A stretch of DNA of 64,000 bases from Ptiloglossa arizonensis (lineage: Eukaryota > Arthropoda > Insecta > Hymenoptera > Colletidae), in the NCBI RefSeq assembly GCF_051014685.1, contig NC_135055.1, positions 20,791,501 through 20,855,500 on the forward strand. The letters run 5' to 3'. The notes beneath the pieces are model-generated. The model saw nothing but the letters and a program-made list of their open reading frames with translations. It made no database searches and had not been told where the DNA came from. The position numbers were made by a program, and so were the translations under genes. This document shows positions 27,301-39,900 of this stretch, in pieces; the stretch's first letter is position 1, and each line of letters starts with the position of its first letter.

Positions 27301-30300
27301 TGTCTGCCTGTCCGTCTATCCGGCCGCTTGACTGCCTGCTGCCTGATGCCTGTTCGCCTCGCGTAGGCGATCGTGTTCGTGCGTCGGTGAAAATGCAAAT
27401 CGACGGTTTAATTAGTGCCCCTACCCCGCTCCCCTCAACACCGCCCCCCAACCCCCGACGTTACGCGGAAATCGATGAAAATCGAGCAAACACGGGGGAA
27501 AGACGTCTCGGATCGAACGGCGACGTTTTTTTTTTCTCTCCTTCGCCACGATCGCGATCAACGCCTCTAACGAACCGCTGTCTTTTTCTTGTGATTCCAG
27601 ACGAACGAGACGCGATCCAAAAGAAAACATTTACCAAATGGGTGAACAAGCATCTGAAAAAGGTAAGCCTCTCGAGCGGTACGAAACGTTTCGTGTTTTC
27701 AAACAGCGGCGCACAGTCGGTCGATGGGAGACGTCGACGATCGATCGATGAATCGATCGATCGTGGTTATCGAGCTCGCGTTTACTCGACGCGCGACGTA
27801 TCGAAATACGAGGAACGTCCATCCCAACGATTCGTAATTCCCAGACGGTACGGTATTATCCGGTGCACGCCGGATCAAAAGGGTGAATTCCGCGAAGGAG
27901 GTTCTTCCTCGAAGGCTGCTCACGGCCCTTCCTTCGAAATATCGAACGAACCTAATTTTAGCCCGACCTTAGCAGGAGGCCACGGCTGACGGAGCCGAGG
28001 CGAGAGTATCGAAACACCTGATAGGTGCGAGCGCACGAGACCAGCGACGCGCAACGCCCAGGACAACCAGCTGTTTCGTAACCACATACATACGTAAGCG
28101 ATAGGGGGACCTTCTCAGCCCTCCTATAGGTACACGTTTAATGTACGCGAACGCGTATCGTGCACCCGGCTCACCGTGTAGGCCGTGCGCGTGGGACGAT
28201 CGTACTCCCTTCCAGGAGGGTGACGGTATTTCACGCGCGGACTATAGAAGGTAACGCACCGAGGAAACCGAGTGGGTGAAATCGAGAAAATCGTTTGCGA
28301 GCGATACCCGCTTCTGTCCTTAACGAGTTTTCCCCGTTTCGAGTTTCACACTTTTTCGTACCAATCAGTAAAATCGTGCGTGTCGCGCGACGAATAGCAT
28401 CCAACTCGTCAGGTCAAAGTATCGAACGCGTTTCGCCAAGATAACTCGCTTAAGAATATCGTAACGAGGAAATCGAGAGAAATCATCGCGATCGATCGAG
28501 AGTGTATCTGTTCTGGACGAATTTTCCCTTTTCTTTCGTTACGCGACGAGTAGCTCGCATTCGGCGCGAGTATCAAGGTCGTTGAGTCCTCAAGAATATC
28601 GTAACGAGGAAATCGAGAGAAATCATCGCGATCGATCGAGAGTGTACCTCTCCTCGACGAATATTCCTTTTTCTTTCGTTACTCGACGAGTAGCTCGCAT
28701 TCGGTGCGAGTATCGAGGTCGTCGAGTCCTCAAGAATATCGTAACGAGGAAATCGAGAGAAATCATCGCGATCGATCGAGAGTCTCTTCGACAAATTTTC
28801 CCTTTTCTTTCGATACGCGACGAGTAGCTCGCATTCGGCGCGAGTATCGAGGTCGTTGAGTCCCCAAGAACATCGTAACGAGGAAATCGAGAGAAATCAT
28901 CGCGATCGATCGCTCGTGTATCTCTCCTCGACAAGTTTCGCTCTTTTCTTAATTAACGCGACGAGTAAACTCGCATCCGGCGCAAAGAGTATCGACGTAA
29001 CGCGCATTCCGCGCGAAGAATCCCGAAGAATCCCCCGACGACTCGAACGCAATTTACCCGAGTAATCTCGCCGGTAGTTCGTATCCAATGGAAATGTCTC
29101 TCGCCGGCGTGGATCGTTTAACCAGATTCGAAACGATCGCTACCGAACGCACGTTCGCGCCCGAGCGAAACAAACGCGAGCACTGTTCGCGGCGCCGCGC
29201 GGGCGCGCGAGTTTCTCGAGCCGACACGTGACCGAAAAAACGATGCGAGGCGTCTCTATCCCGACGAGATACGAGCGTATGCCAGTAACGTATTCTGACG
29301 TTGACGAAAATCCTGGCGCGGACTACGACGTCGACAACGACGACGACGACGACGACGTCGTTCACGACACACGCCCGACGACACGGCACGCGACCGCGAA
29401 CAATTCTCGCAACTCGAGACACGTTAGCCTTGATCCGGCGACGAGCGTGTACGCGCGTTCGTTCTCGTCTTCGTCGCGCGAATCGCCGATGACGCAGGCT
29501 TTCCTTCCGTTTTCGATAAGACGAGAAACACGAGGTACCGAGCCGATGAATCGACGATCGCGGTATCCCGAAACGTTTCGGAACGGTTCGACGATTAGTA
29601 ACGAACGTCGAATAAATTCTCCGCGCGGCTTTCTCGTTACTCGTTGGCCCGGGTATGCAGAGGAGTCAAGGAGAAAGGATAGAAGAGAAGAAGAGAAGCA
29701 AGGTTGAAGCTGTACGTAAGCGGCTCCGAGCATAACTCGAATGGCATTTCGAGGGTTATCGAGGCTCATTTTCTTCCTGCGATACTCGCCTCGGAACGGA
29801 GCGGTGGCGCCTATCGAGACACCGATTACTCACCTTTTACTCGCTCGGTTCCATTACCTACCCTTTCCTTTCTTCTCTTTAAAATCCCTCGCCTCGCGGA
29901 CAGAACCAGCTCTCGCGCGCGTAATAGCTCTTTCTTTCTCTTTCTTTTTCTCTCTCTCTCTCTCGAGACGCGCGAACACCAGCCCTCTCCGCGACGAAGA
30001 GATTTCTTTCTCTATCGGTCACACGCAGGTACGAGTCACACGCGGTACACGCCGATACGCGTCCAAGACAGTAGCCAGGTTGAAATCGACCGACTTCGTC
30101 TCGTCGGTAATGGATTCCAGGGTAATACGGCCGAACGGTACCGCGTGTTTGCGCGTCGCTCGGTACTGGTTCTGTTGGCTACCTACCTGCTCGATTCCGC
30201 GCGCGCCCACCTTTCCTTCTCGTAACTCTGACCTTATTCGGAAACGTTCTCCTGCGAACGACGTTCCCGATTTACCACCTCTCGCGTCTCGTAAGTAGGT

Positions 30301-33300
30301 GGATAAGTAGGCGGTTAGGTACGCGGGTAGGCAAGCTACCAGTCGGTCGGTCGGTCGGTCGGTAAGTTGGGCCCTGGAGATGTTGCATAGAAGGGAGAGG
30401 AATGAAAAGAAAAAAAAAAAAGAAAAAAAAAAAGGAAAAACTGACGGCGATCGCTCAAGAGTGAGTGCATGCTCGGGCATGACGCATCGTCTCCATTGCG
30501 TAACGTTCGTGCCAGGAAATGGTCCGCTGAAGTAACTTCTGCACCCATGAATTCCAATCCGTTGAATAAAGCTCGCGGTCCTCTTCTACCGTATTTCGGG
30601 AACACGGGTCGCCGGTACAACCCCGATTGGGACGCCACGAATATATTCAATATGTAAATACGATCGAGTGAAAGTTCCCCGCGCGAGTCTTCGTTCTCGA
30701 GATCGAGAGAGAGAGAGAACGGGATTTTGAAAACGAAACGGACGAATCGCGATCGATCGATCGATTTCGATCCATTCACTTTTTCGACGTTCGTTCCAAG
30801 GAATTCGTTAACCGTTTTCGCGACCGATCGCTCGTTTGTTCGCTCGTTCGCGCATCCATCGACTGTACGCGGCTTTTTGTCGTTTACCCAATTTCGAGAT
30901 CGTCGGTCGTTGTCCCGAGCCGCGCGGCAAAAACACACCGTTCACGCGAGTATTCGATCTCTGTTTCTACTCATCCGTTTTTACTTTCGTTTTACTCTCG
31001 GCCGGGAATAGTCGAACGCGCGACGTCGAGGCGACGTCCAGCTCGTGTTTACTCGCTCTCCTCGTGACAACGCACCGATCGTTCCTCTCGGTTGGATTTC
31101 TGTAATTACGTAAGATAGATTAAGCGTAGACGAATCCATCGTAATCGTGTTCTGTACTTTTTTTTCTATCCCTCGTGCTCGCCGCAGCATTGGAAGTACG
31201 TGAAGGTATGAATCCAAGGAGTGCTCCTTCCAACAGCCCGCTTAATCGATTAGGACGAGTGGTTCGGACGATTAGATTAGAGGCTCGTTTTCGATTGCGA
31301 GTCAATATTTCAGGAAGTAGATCCAGAGCGGATCTAGGTAGGTTGTCCGGATCGTGGACAAACACGTCGATCGTTCGAGCGTATAATGCGTCTCCAGATG
31401 TAATTCGACGCGAAAGGCCGAACTAATGTCGCAACGATGGAAACAACTTTGTATCGATTCGCGGTTTTCCTGTAAACGATTTTTACGAATATTCCAATTC
31501 TTTTCGAAGCGTTTCTCGCCTCGAGCGACGAACGACGATTCGAATGGGTTTCCACGCGGAAACTCGTACGATGCGCGTACACTTTGACGAACGGATTACG
31601 CTTTTAAACGTTCGACGACGATCCTCGTCCGTGACCAGTTCAGACTTTGTTTTCGATGCTGCAAACGATCGAAACGGTCGTAACGCGGAAAATGAAGCCT
31701 GGACAGCGACCCACGGGTGGCCTAGATATGCTCTAGATTCACACCTTGAAGCATCGACACGCAATGAAGAATCACGCTGTACAAAACCTTGTGAATTGTT
31801 CGCAAATCGGGGAAAATTACCCGATGCTTTTGGTACACTCGGTAGCATGCCGTAGAATCCTTCGGTCAAGGACCATTCGTCCATGCGACCGACGGTAGTG
31901 GAGAATTTACAAGCACTAGAGACAAACTTGGCACGGTAGTGGAAACTCGGAAAGAATCGACACGGGGAAATCTGGTACCGGTCGATCCGATGGACGTTCG
32001 ATGAACGTTACCGATGGTATCGACGCGGTTTCCGTTTGTTTTCGAGGAACGTCGTGGATAAGTGTCGCTCGAGATCCGAAAATAGTCGAACCGGTTTCAA
32101 CGGACGGTGTCGATTCTTTCTTTGACTTGGTCCTAGACACGAGTTAGCGTAACGATGTTAATCTCCTTTACCAGCCACTACTTTCGGTCTCGGCCGGATA
32201 AAGGCACGCGGAATAAAATAACGTATCCGCGGCGTGCTCCTTTTTCAATCGATGTTTTTTTCAGACTTACACGTGCCTGCACGTGTGCGTCCTTGTGAAC
32301 AACCAGCCGTGCTGTTCCCCCACTGTAAGTCCACACGGCAGGTGTCGTTAACGACCCGTTAGCCGACGTTAGAAGGAATTTTCGCATGCACCAAAGAACA
32401 CGATGTGTCTCTCGTTTTGTCTCGATCCAACGACCGTGTCATCCGCAACGCAATCCCGTTCCCCGAGCTTCTCCTTTGTTTCGCCAATCGAAGGAATCAC
32501 GACCATAATCGGTATTTGCGAAACGACGCGCGTACGCGGGCAATCGTCGTCTCGTTACGAATTCACGTCGAGGCGTGGAAAACGCTCGCTTATCGATGCA
32601 GCGTGGTGGATTCGCTGTTATCGCGAAGCGACGTTTAAACTTTAACCGAGAGTTTGAGGGCCGAGGATTGCCGCGTTCGCACGTGACGCACACCGCCGAA
32701 TAACTTTGGACGTTTATTTTCGCGCGGCACGCGATTATCTCCTACGAAACACGTTACCCACCTCTCGCCTCTGTCCACCGTACCTGTGTGTGTGTATCTG
32801 CACGTTCACGCTCGTAGAGTTAAGTTCTCTCCTTTGCTCGTTGTCTGTCTGTTCGGTGTCCTTTCGGTTTTGCGACCGTCTTTCACTTTCAGCTCGTAGT
32901 CTTTCCTTTCTTTCTTTCTTTCCTTTTTTTCTCTCTTTTTTTGTTTGTATCGTTTTCCTTTTCCGTTACCATGTATCTTACACGTCCGTTTTTTAGTTTC
33001 AGTTAAGAGTTATACAAAGACGTTTGATCGACGATCCATTAAGCGGAACTCTGATCCGTGAAATCGTTGTTGCAGGCCAGCAGACATGTCGGAGATTTGT
33101 TCGAAGACCTGCGGGACGGGCACAACCTCATTTCCTTGCTGGAGGTTCTCTCGGGCGAGCATCTCGTAAGTGTGCAACGTTATTTTGTCCCTGACAGAAA
33201 CTTGGCAATGGTTTTACCGAACCCCCTCGCCCGGTAGGGTGAGATACATACCCGTGGGTTGCGTAATCGAAGGGGTGGAGTCGACTCGACCCCGATTAAA

Positions 33301-33944
33301 AACTGGCCGGAGTGCACGGTTAACGTAATCGAATATGCGGGATTAAATCGTTATGAAACGGTAGACGGTAAAATCGATTCGAACAAACACCTCTACCGGC
33401 CGGAGGTGTCGTCCGTGGCTAACTTCCGAATCGTAATCGTATTACCAGTCCAGCTGGCTATCGATCGATGCACGGTCATCCGAGACCCTTAGCCTTAGAC
33501 GCGCGACCAGTCCTCGAATTTCTCTATCACCGATCGATGATCTTCTAGCCGCGGGAGAGGGGTCGAATGCGTTTCCACATGCTGCAGAACGTGCAAATGG
33601 CCCTTGATTTTCTCCGATACAAGAAAATCAAGCTCGTCAATATCCGCGCGGAGGATATCGTCGATGGAAACCCGAAGCTCACCCTCGGCTTGATATGGAC
33701 CATCATACTTCACTTCCAGGTGAGTGGTTGCGCCGCTATTGTCCTAAAATCATCGTCTAGCTGTCGCATCGTTTTTTCTTTCTTTTTTTTTTTTCTTTCT
33801 TTTCTTCTCTCGAGCGTCGTCTCGAACACGCGCGAAAGAGCTCGGTAACGATCGACGCTACTCGACAGACCTGGTTCGCCTTTCGAATCGCGATTATCGA
33901 AGGACTCGGAGCAAGGAACGGCCTCAGCCACCGGCCCTGTCCCC

Positions 33945-33976
<32 letters not shown>

Positions 33977-36900
33977 GCACACACCCCGCCCCCCACGAGA
34001 CGCGTTATTCGACCACCGATCCTCGTTTCTACCGCGGTTCCGGTTCTCGCGCGGACGTTCCTACGCAAGAAGCGCGAAACGATACCGATCGAAAGTTTCG
34101 CTTCCGAGAAATTCCACGAGGGGAAAACGTGTTCCTCCCGCGCGTCGCCTAGGCGGAATTCTCATCGCGCAGGAATTCCTTCGGGCCGACCACTCTCGTT
34201 TTTCTCGCGCGATTCTCGTTCCGATCGAAAGCGAGTCAGAGGGGAGCCCGCGAGCAACGCGCTCGTTCCAGCCCGATACTCGCCGCCGCCGACGACGACG
34301 ACGACGTCGAACTTACACGGAACGGGAACGCGATTACGAGCAACTACCGCCACCGCCACCGTCACCGACCTCCTCGTCGCGTAACACGTCCGAACGACCA
34401 GCTCGGAGATCCTCTTCTACGGACGGACGGACCGACAGAGCAAAAACATCGAACGAGCCGTCGATCGCGGCGAGAGTAACCGACCGCGTTACGCGACCGC
34501 ACAAAGGGAGACAGTGTTCTCTCCTCGTGCTCGTGTCGATGCACGGACACGCGTTTTCCAACTCTTATCTCGCGTTCCCCGAACGGGGTTCCTCCCACTT
34601 TCGAGCCGAGCGAACGAAAGCCCGACCGACGAACCAATTACCGTCCCGTTACGCGCGGGAGCAATTCGCGGCGCGATTGAAAACGGTCGCTAAACCGGCT
34701 CGAAAATCTGGTACACTATTCCGCACGAGGTTTCTCGGTTAACGATCGCACGGCGGTGGTGTCGCGAGAAATTCAACGACGAGAAATAATTTTTCAACGC
34801 GTCCGATAACGAGTCCGCGCGTTCGGATCGCCCACGTTACGGTAAATACCCGTCAATCGAGACGCACGGGTATCGAAACACTTTGCGCTCCACCCGCCGG
34901 TTAACCGGCGCCCCAATTACCGCAAGTTTTACGATCGGTTTTACGATCGTTTCGTTCCTCAGGGTTTGTCCAAGCGCCGTATGTCTTCCGCGACGAATAT
35001 CAATGTTCGCGCGAGGATGACACGGGTGTGGGCTGACGAAGCGGTGAATTTTCTCGAGCGTAGTAGACCCTCGTACGAACACGTATCCGTTCTGTATTTT
35101 CGATTCCAAGCGATAGGGGACCGCCCTTTCGATCGCACCGTGGATCACTCCGTGCCCTGCATTACCTAGCGGTCCGATGCATCTGTCTAATGGTGTATTT
35201 TTTGTTTTGTTTCGCGCCGCAGAGCTGGCGACGCAAGGTAAGTTCCCTATACTTTTAAGGCGTAGTGGTTCCCTATTGAGAAAGAAAGATAAAAGAAAAA
35301 AAATAAATAAATAAATAAAGAAACGATGAAAGAGTGAAGAGACGAGGTGGAAAGTTCCGTTCGGAGAAACGGAATCGAAGGAATTGGCGCGGTGTCGTGG
35401 AACCGAAACCGTGCGCGGCGTGCGCGCGGCTCGATCTCTTATCGACCGCGTGAATCGATCGGAAGACTAGATGGCGCACGCGGGCAGATCGTGTCTCGGT
35501 AACGAGCCATTGTCCCACGCAGCACGGAAGCCGAGCGACGATCGCTCGTCGAATCGAGCTCTCTACCTCGTACGCGTTTCGTCGTACGTTTCGATCAGCG
35601 TACGCGTACGTCGCGTAACGTCGCCGCCGGTGACGATCGTCCTTCCGTTCGTGGCTCGCGACAGACGTTACCGTTTATGGTATTTCGCTGTTACGTCGAG
35701 TCGGCCAACGCGGAAGGTTGACAGCCAGTCGAAACCGTCGCGGTGTTATATCCGTGGACGTGGGAGGAGGCGTCGCGATACCGAGCCGTATCGGCGTCCT
35801 GGCGCGTCTCGTGGACCTCTGGGTGTCGTCGCGAGCCGCCCACCTTGTAATTATGATAATCGCGATCGGTCGTACGGGCACCGAATACAAAAACGCGAAT
35901 GACGCCACCGGCCAAGGTCACCGGTGACACCGTCCCTTCGCGCCGCGTCACCGGGCTGCGTTTATTATGCGGTAACCGCGCGGAGGGGGACGCTCGAAGA
36001 CCTTGAAAAGGGTCGACCTTAACCCTTTCGCTGCAACGATCGCTCGTAAATTCTTCCCGTAGTTGGCAATCGCGTCGACCGCGCTCTTTCGTAGCGTCTT
36101 TGTTCGGATTTCCCGATTCGATTCCAGATAAACCGCCTCCTCGAAGATTTATACGAGCAGCGGTGGCCGTAAGTGGTTCGCGATGCGATCCGTTACACTT
36201 TTTTTTTTTGCGAAACGCAAACAATCGACCTTTAGGAAAAATTATCGACGCGTTCCGCGACGTGTTCCTTTCCTTTCGAGGAAACGTATTTATGTTCCAT
36301 CGATTCTTATTCAAACGAATAATTCTTCTCGTTGGTTTTCTTTTCGAGAACAAACGAACAGAACGCGCGATGCTTTCGCGATGGCGTAATTCGGCCGTTG
36401 CGATGTGTCGTAACTCGGAAATTCATTATGCGGTCGATTTTTGACCGTGAGTCACCAGCTGCGCTCGATTTCAAGAAAACTGCCTTTTTTTCGTTTCTCT
36501 CTTTTTTTCAATCGAATATTTTAATCGTAGGCCAGTGGGACTCGTCCGTTTCGATTCGGTAACTTCGAAAAGATGACGTTGCGTAAAATCGTGCAAGGTG
36601 CCCTCGTAGTTTCCGTGGAACCACTCGGGCGAAGAGTGGCCCTTCTCGAGGCGGTGGTGCTCGGTCTACCGAAAGGGTTAAGAGCGTTTCGGTAGTTTCG
36701 CGGGCAAAGGGTTAAGGGAACAGGGCGCGAGAAGTATCGGCCACCCGAGGCGAGGATCATCGTTGCTTCCTACGCGCTGTCCGAACGATACGAGACGCGA
36801 AAGGAATTCGCGCGCCACTCGGCCCACGTTCGAAAGCAAATAAATACTTGTTTTTACGGCGGCTGTTCGTTCTCGAGAGGGTACAAGTGTAAATACCAAG

Positions 36901-39900
36901 TTCGTCCTCGAGAGGGCACGAGCTCGTTTCTTGCTTCTTTGTTATTACTTGTATCGAGCGTTTCGAAATACGCTACCCGAAACCGTTTCGCGTGCAGCGT
37001 CTCTCTCTCTCTCTATATATATAAATAATAAACGAATTTTCGCACGATTCGCGGACACTCGCGAACTTGAGATTTTCGTAGAAGAAGAAAGTTCGACCAC
37101 GCGTTGTTTCGACGTAATTACGACGGTCATGGACGATCTTGCAAACGATCGATTCACGCGGTTGGTCGCGTACCGGAAGCGGTGCTGGTGCCTCGAGCGG
37201 GCGATCGCTGGAGCGTTGGTGACGTCACATCCGGTCTCGAGCAGCCGCGGTTCTCTCGTCTCGACGGTTTTCCGTTCCTTTATTTTCCTTCCCTCTTGTC
37301 GGCCCCCTCGCGAGGCTCAGGGACGCGACGCGTCGCGTCCTATTTTCGCTTCTTTCGTGTCTGCGCTTATTTAGGCATTGTTTTCGTTCCGTCACGGTCC
37401 CCGCTCTCTCTCTTTTACGTGTTTTTTTCTTCCCTTCTTGTTCTCCGCGTCGTAGAATCGTCCGGTTGCAATTCGCGCGCGCGATCCTCGTCTTTTCCGC
37501 GGCCTCGCGAACCAACGACGCGCATTAATTAACGTGACGCGCGAATTAGGTAAGCCGCGAGTCGACTAGGCACAACAACGGGGCGTCGAAGGTGGTAGCT
37601 GACGGAGCGTTACCGTGCCGGCGGTGAATCGTCGAATCTCTGGAAAAGGAAAAGGAGGAAGGACACGATGCGCGACGAGCGCCGAGTCGACGAGCGCCGA
37701 GCGGCAAAGTGGGGCTCTCACCGGCGCTCGACGCTCGTCGTTTCGCAGCGGGACCTCGCCGATGGCTCGTACGATATCGCGCGAGGCGCATGCGCGATCT
37801 TGCACCGGTTGTGCGGTAAATAACAACGACCACGACTACGAGACTACGAGGACGAGGACATTCGGTAGGACAACGATTCGACGGGGGGGTCGGAGCGGGG
37901 GTAGAAGTTTTTCGAGTAGGAGGAGAAGGATGACACTACGGTGAAGTGGTGGGGTGGGGGGAAAGGGAAGAGTCTCGCGGAAGCGAAGGAAGATCGGTGA
38001 CGTCGCGTTGCGCAGGGGTGGGCAGGATGGAAGCAGACGGCAAACGGTATGACAAGCACGAACCAGGGGGGGAAACGCGGAGGAGGCAAAACCGAGCTAG
38101 AGCGAGAAAGAGAGTGGGGGAGTCGAGAGGGGGCCGTTCGGAGGCGTCTCTCACCTGTGCGCATTTCGTTGGCCTACTCTCGCGACGGCAGCCGGATACA
38201 TCGCGGCACGCTGTCGGTCGTTCGGTGAATCGCGACGGTATCCTGTTTCGCTGCGTTCTACGTGCGTTGGAAAAGATTGTTCGCGTCTCTCGCACCGGGG
38301 ACTAGACCGAGAACTGGTCCCTGTTGGAAGCCACGAGGGACACGTGTCGTTGTTGGACGGTTCCGACGTACACGTACCGCGTCGTGAAACCTTACCGGTG
38401 AAACGTGCGAGCGAGCGAACGAACGGGCAAAGAAGCACGGAAGGAACGCGCGCGCGAGTGGGGATCGGAGTTCTCGACCAGAGCTACCTGTAGTGCGCGG
38501 CAGTCGGTTCGCGATACGCGGCGAGGTGCTCCCCGGTACCACGAGTGTCTCCGATAACCGCTAATTCCACGCGCGTTATCGACCTCCGTCCTCGACAGAG
38601 GTTCCGTCGACCCTTACCACTCCCCCACCATCGTTGTCCCTACCTGTCTCCGGTTTCCTCGACCCGTCGAGCCCGCCGGTCCGGTGAGCACAGTTCCGCG
38701 CCGCAGGCTGTTTCCCCGAAGAGTAGATCGTTCCGCTCCCCCCACCATCGTTGGGCCCGGTTCGAGTGCTAAAAACGCGACGGTGCGTCAAATCGCGATT
38801 CGAACGATCGCCGGTTCGATCGATCGCGATCTCGCGGATAACGATCGACCCAACGAACGAACGAACGAACGAACGACCACGACAACGACCGTGTTCCCCG
38901 CAACGCGGAGTGACCAAGTTGGACTTAGCGACCGAGGCGAACGGTCGATTCTCGATCGAATCGGGTTTCGCGCGGCGAGTCGCGAGCGAGCGAGCGAGCG
39001 AACGGTCGTGCCGCGACCAGCGAGGCGCCGGATAAGGACTGGGAACGAGTCGTGAGCGCCGGCTACTCGCCTCTTTTACCGAAGCTCGATGATAGTTACT
39101 CGCGCGTGGCACGTCGATCGTTTCGAGAAGCCACCGATCGGCACCGTTCTCTCTCTCTCGCTCCACCAGAATGTCGATATATCGGTTTAGCAAGGGCGGC
39201 CGGCTCTTCGTGCAGGGCACCAGGGAGGATGACCCGCGCGAGAACGTCGTCTCGACGGCATCGAGCACACCGGTCAACGACGAGCTCACGGCGATATACA
39301 CCAAACGGAGACTCTCGACCGAGGTTCTAGGTAGGGACGAACGGTGACGGATCGGGTATCGAGCACCACCGAGTTCACGAGATTCGAATCGTTCGGAGAG
39401 TCACCTCTCTGGAAGTCGATTTCGCGCTCGATTCGATTTCGAATCCCTACGAGACGGTGCGAAGCGAACACCGGGGAAGAATGAACGCGAAGTTGCGACG
39501 AACGAGACGCGCGTTCCATGATATTCCTTCCTCTTTGATATCGCGTCTAGCCGTTCGCGGCACAACATCGTTCCGCTTATCTTATCATAGCGCAAAATTT
39601 AACCTTCGCCGGTCTATCGTTTCACGTACACCAGCGTTCATAAGTATCCGGCTGTTCAACGAGGCCGGTGTAACACACCGCGCGCGACCGATTATCGTTC
39701 CCGCGACGTAAACAATGTCGATCGCGGTGAAGCTTTTGTAACCGCGTTGCAAAATTCAATCACGGAACGCTATGTAAATCGCTCGAACGGTGATGTCACG
39801 TTCGAAATTAAACATTAGATCTCGTCTCTACGCGGATACGCACCTCTACGGTGAACTGGCCTTTCGTTGATGCGTTGATCGTGTACGCACCACGACCAGA

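Noticed and set aside
29228..29707. 159-codon ORF with an Asp-rich run
   Set aside because: The Asp run is a GAC triplet repeat; both strands are open and no conserved domain is visible.
30836..30990. Short ORFs with RSFVRSFAH- or [12 protein letters not shown] repeats, here and at many other places
   Set aside because: They are translations of (TTCG)n/(GAAC)n microsatellites.
33198..33233. A 36-nt exon-like segment (tgacag before, gtaggg after; [12 protein letters not shown]) at the place where plectin has its 12-residue exon 3-alpha
   Set aside because: The intron left between it and the preceding exon (33166-33197) would be only 32 nt, too short for normal splicing. The length match to plectin is probably coincidence.
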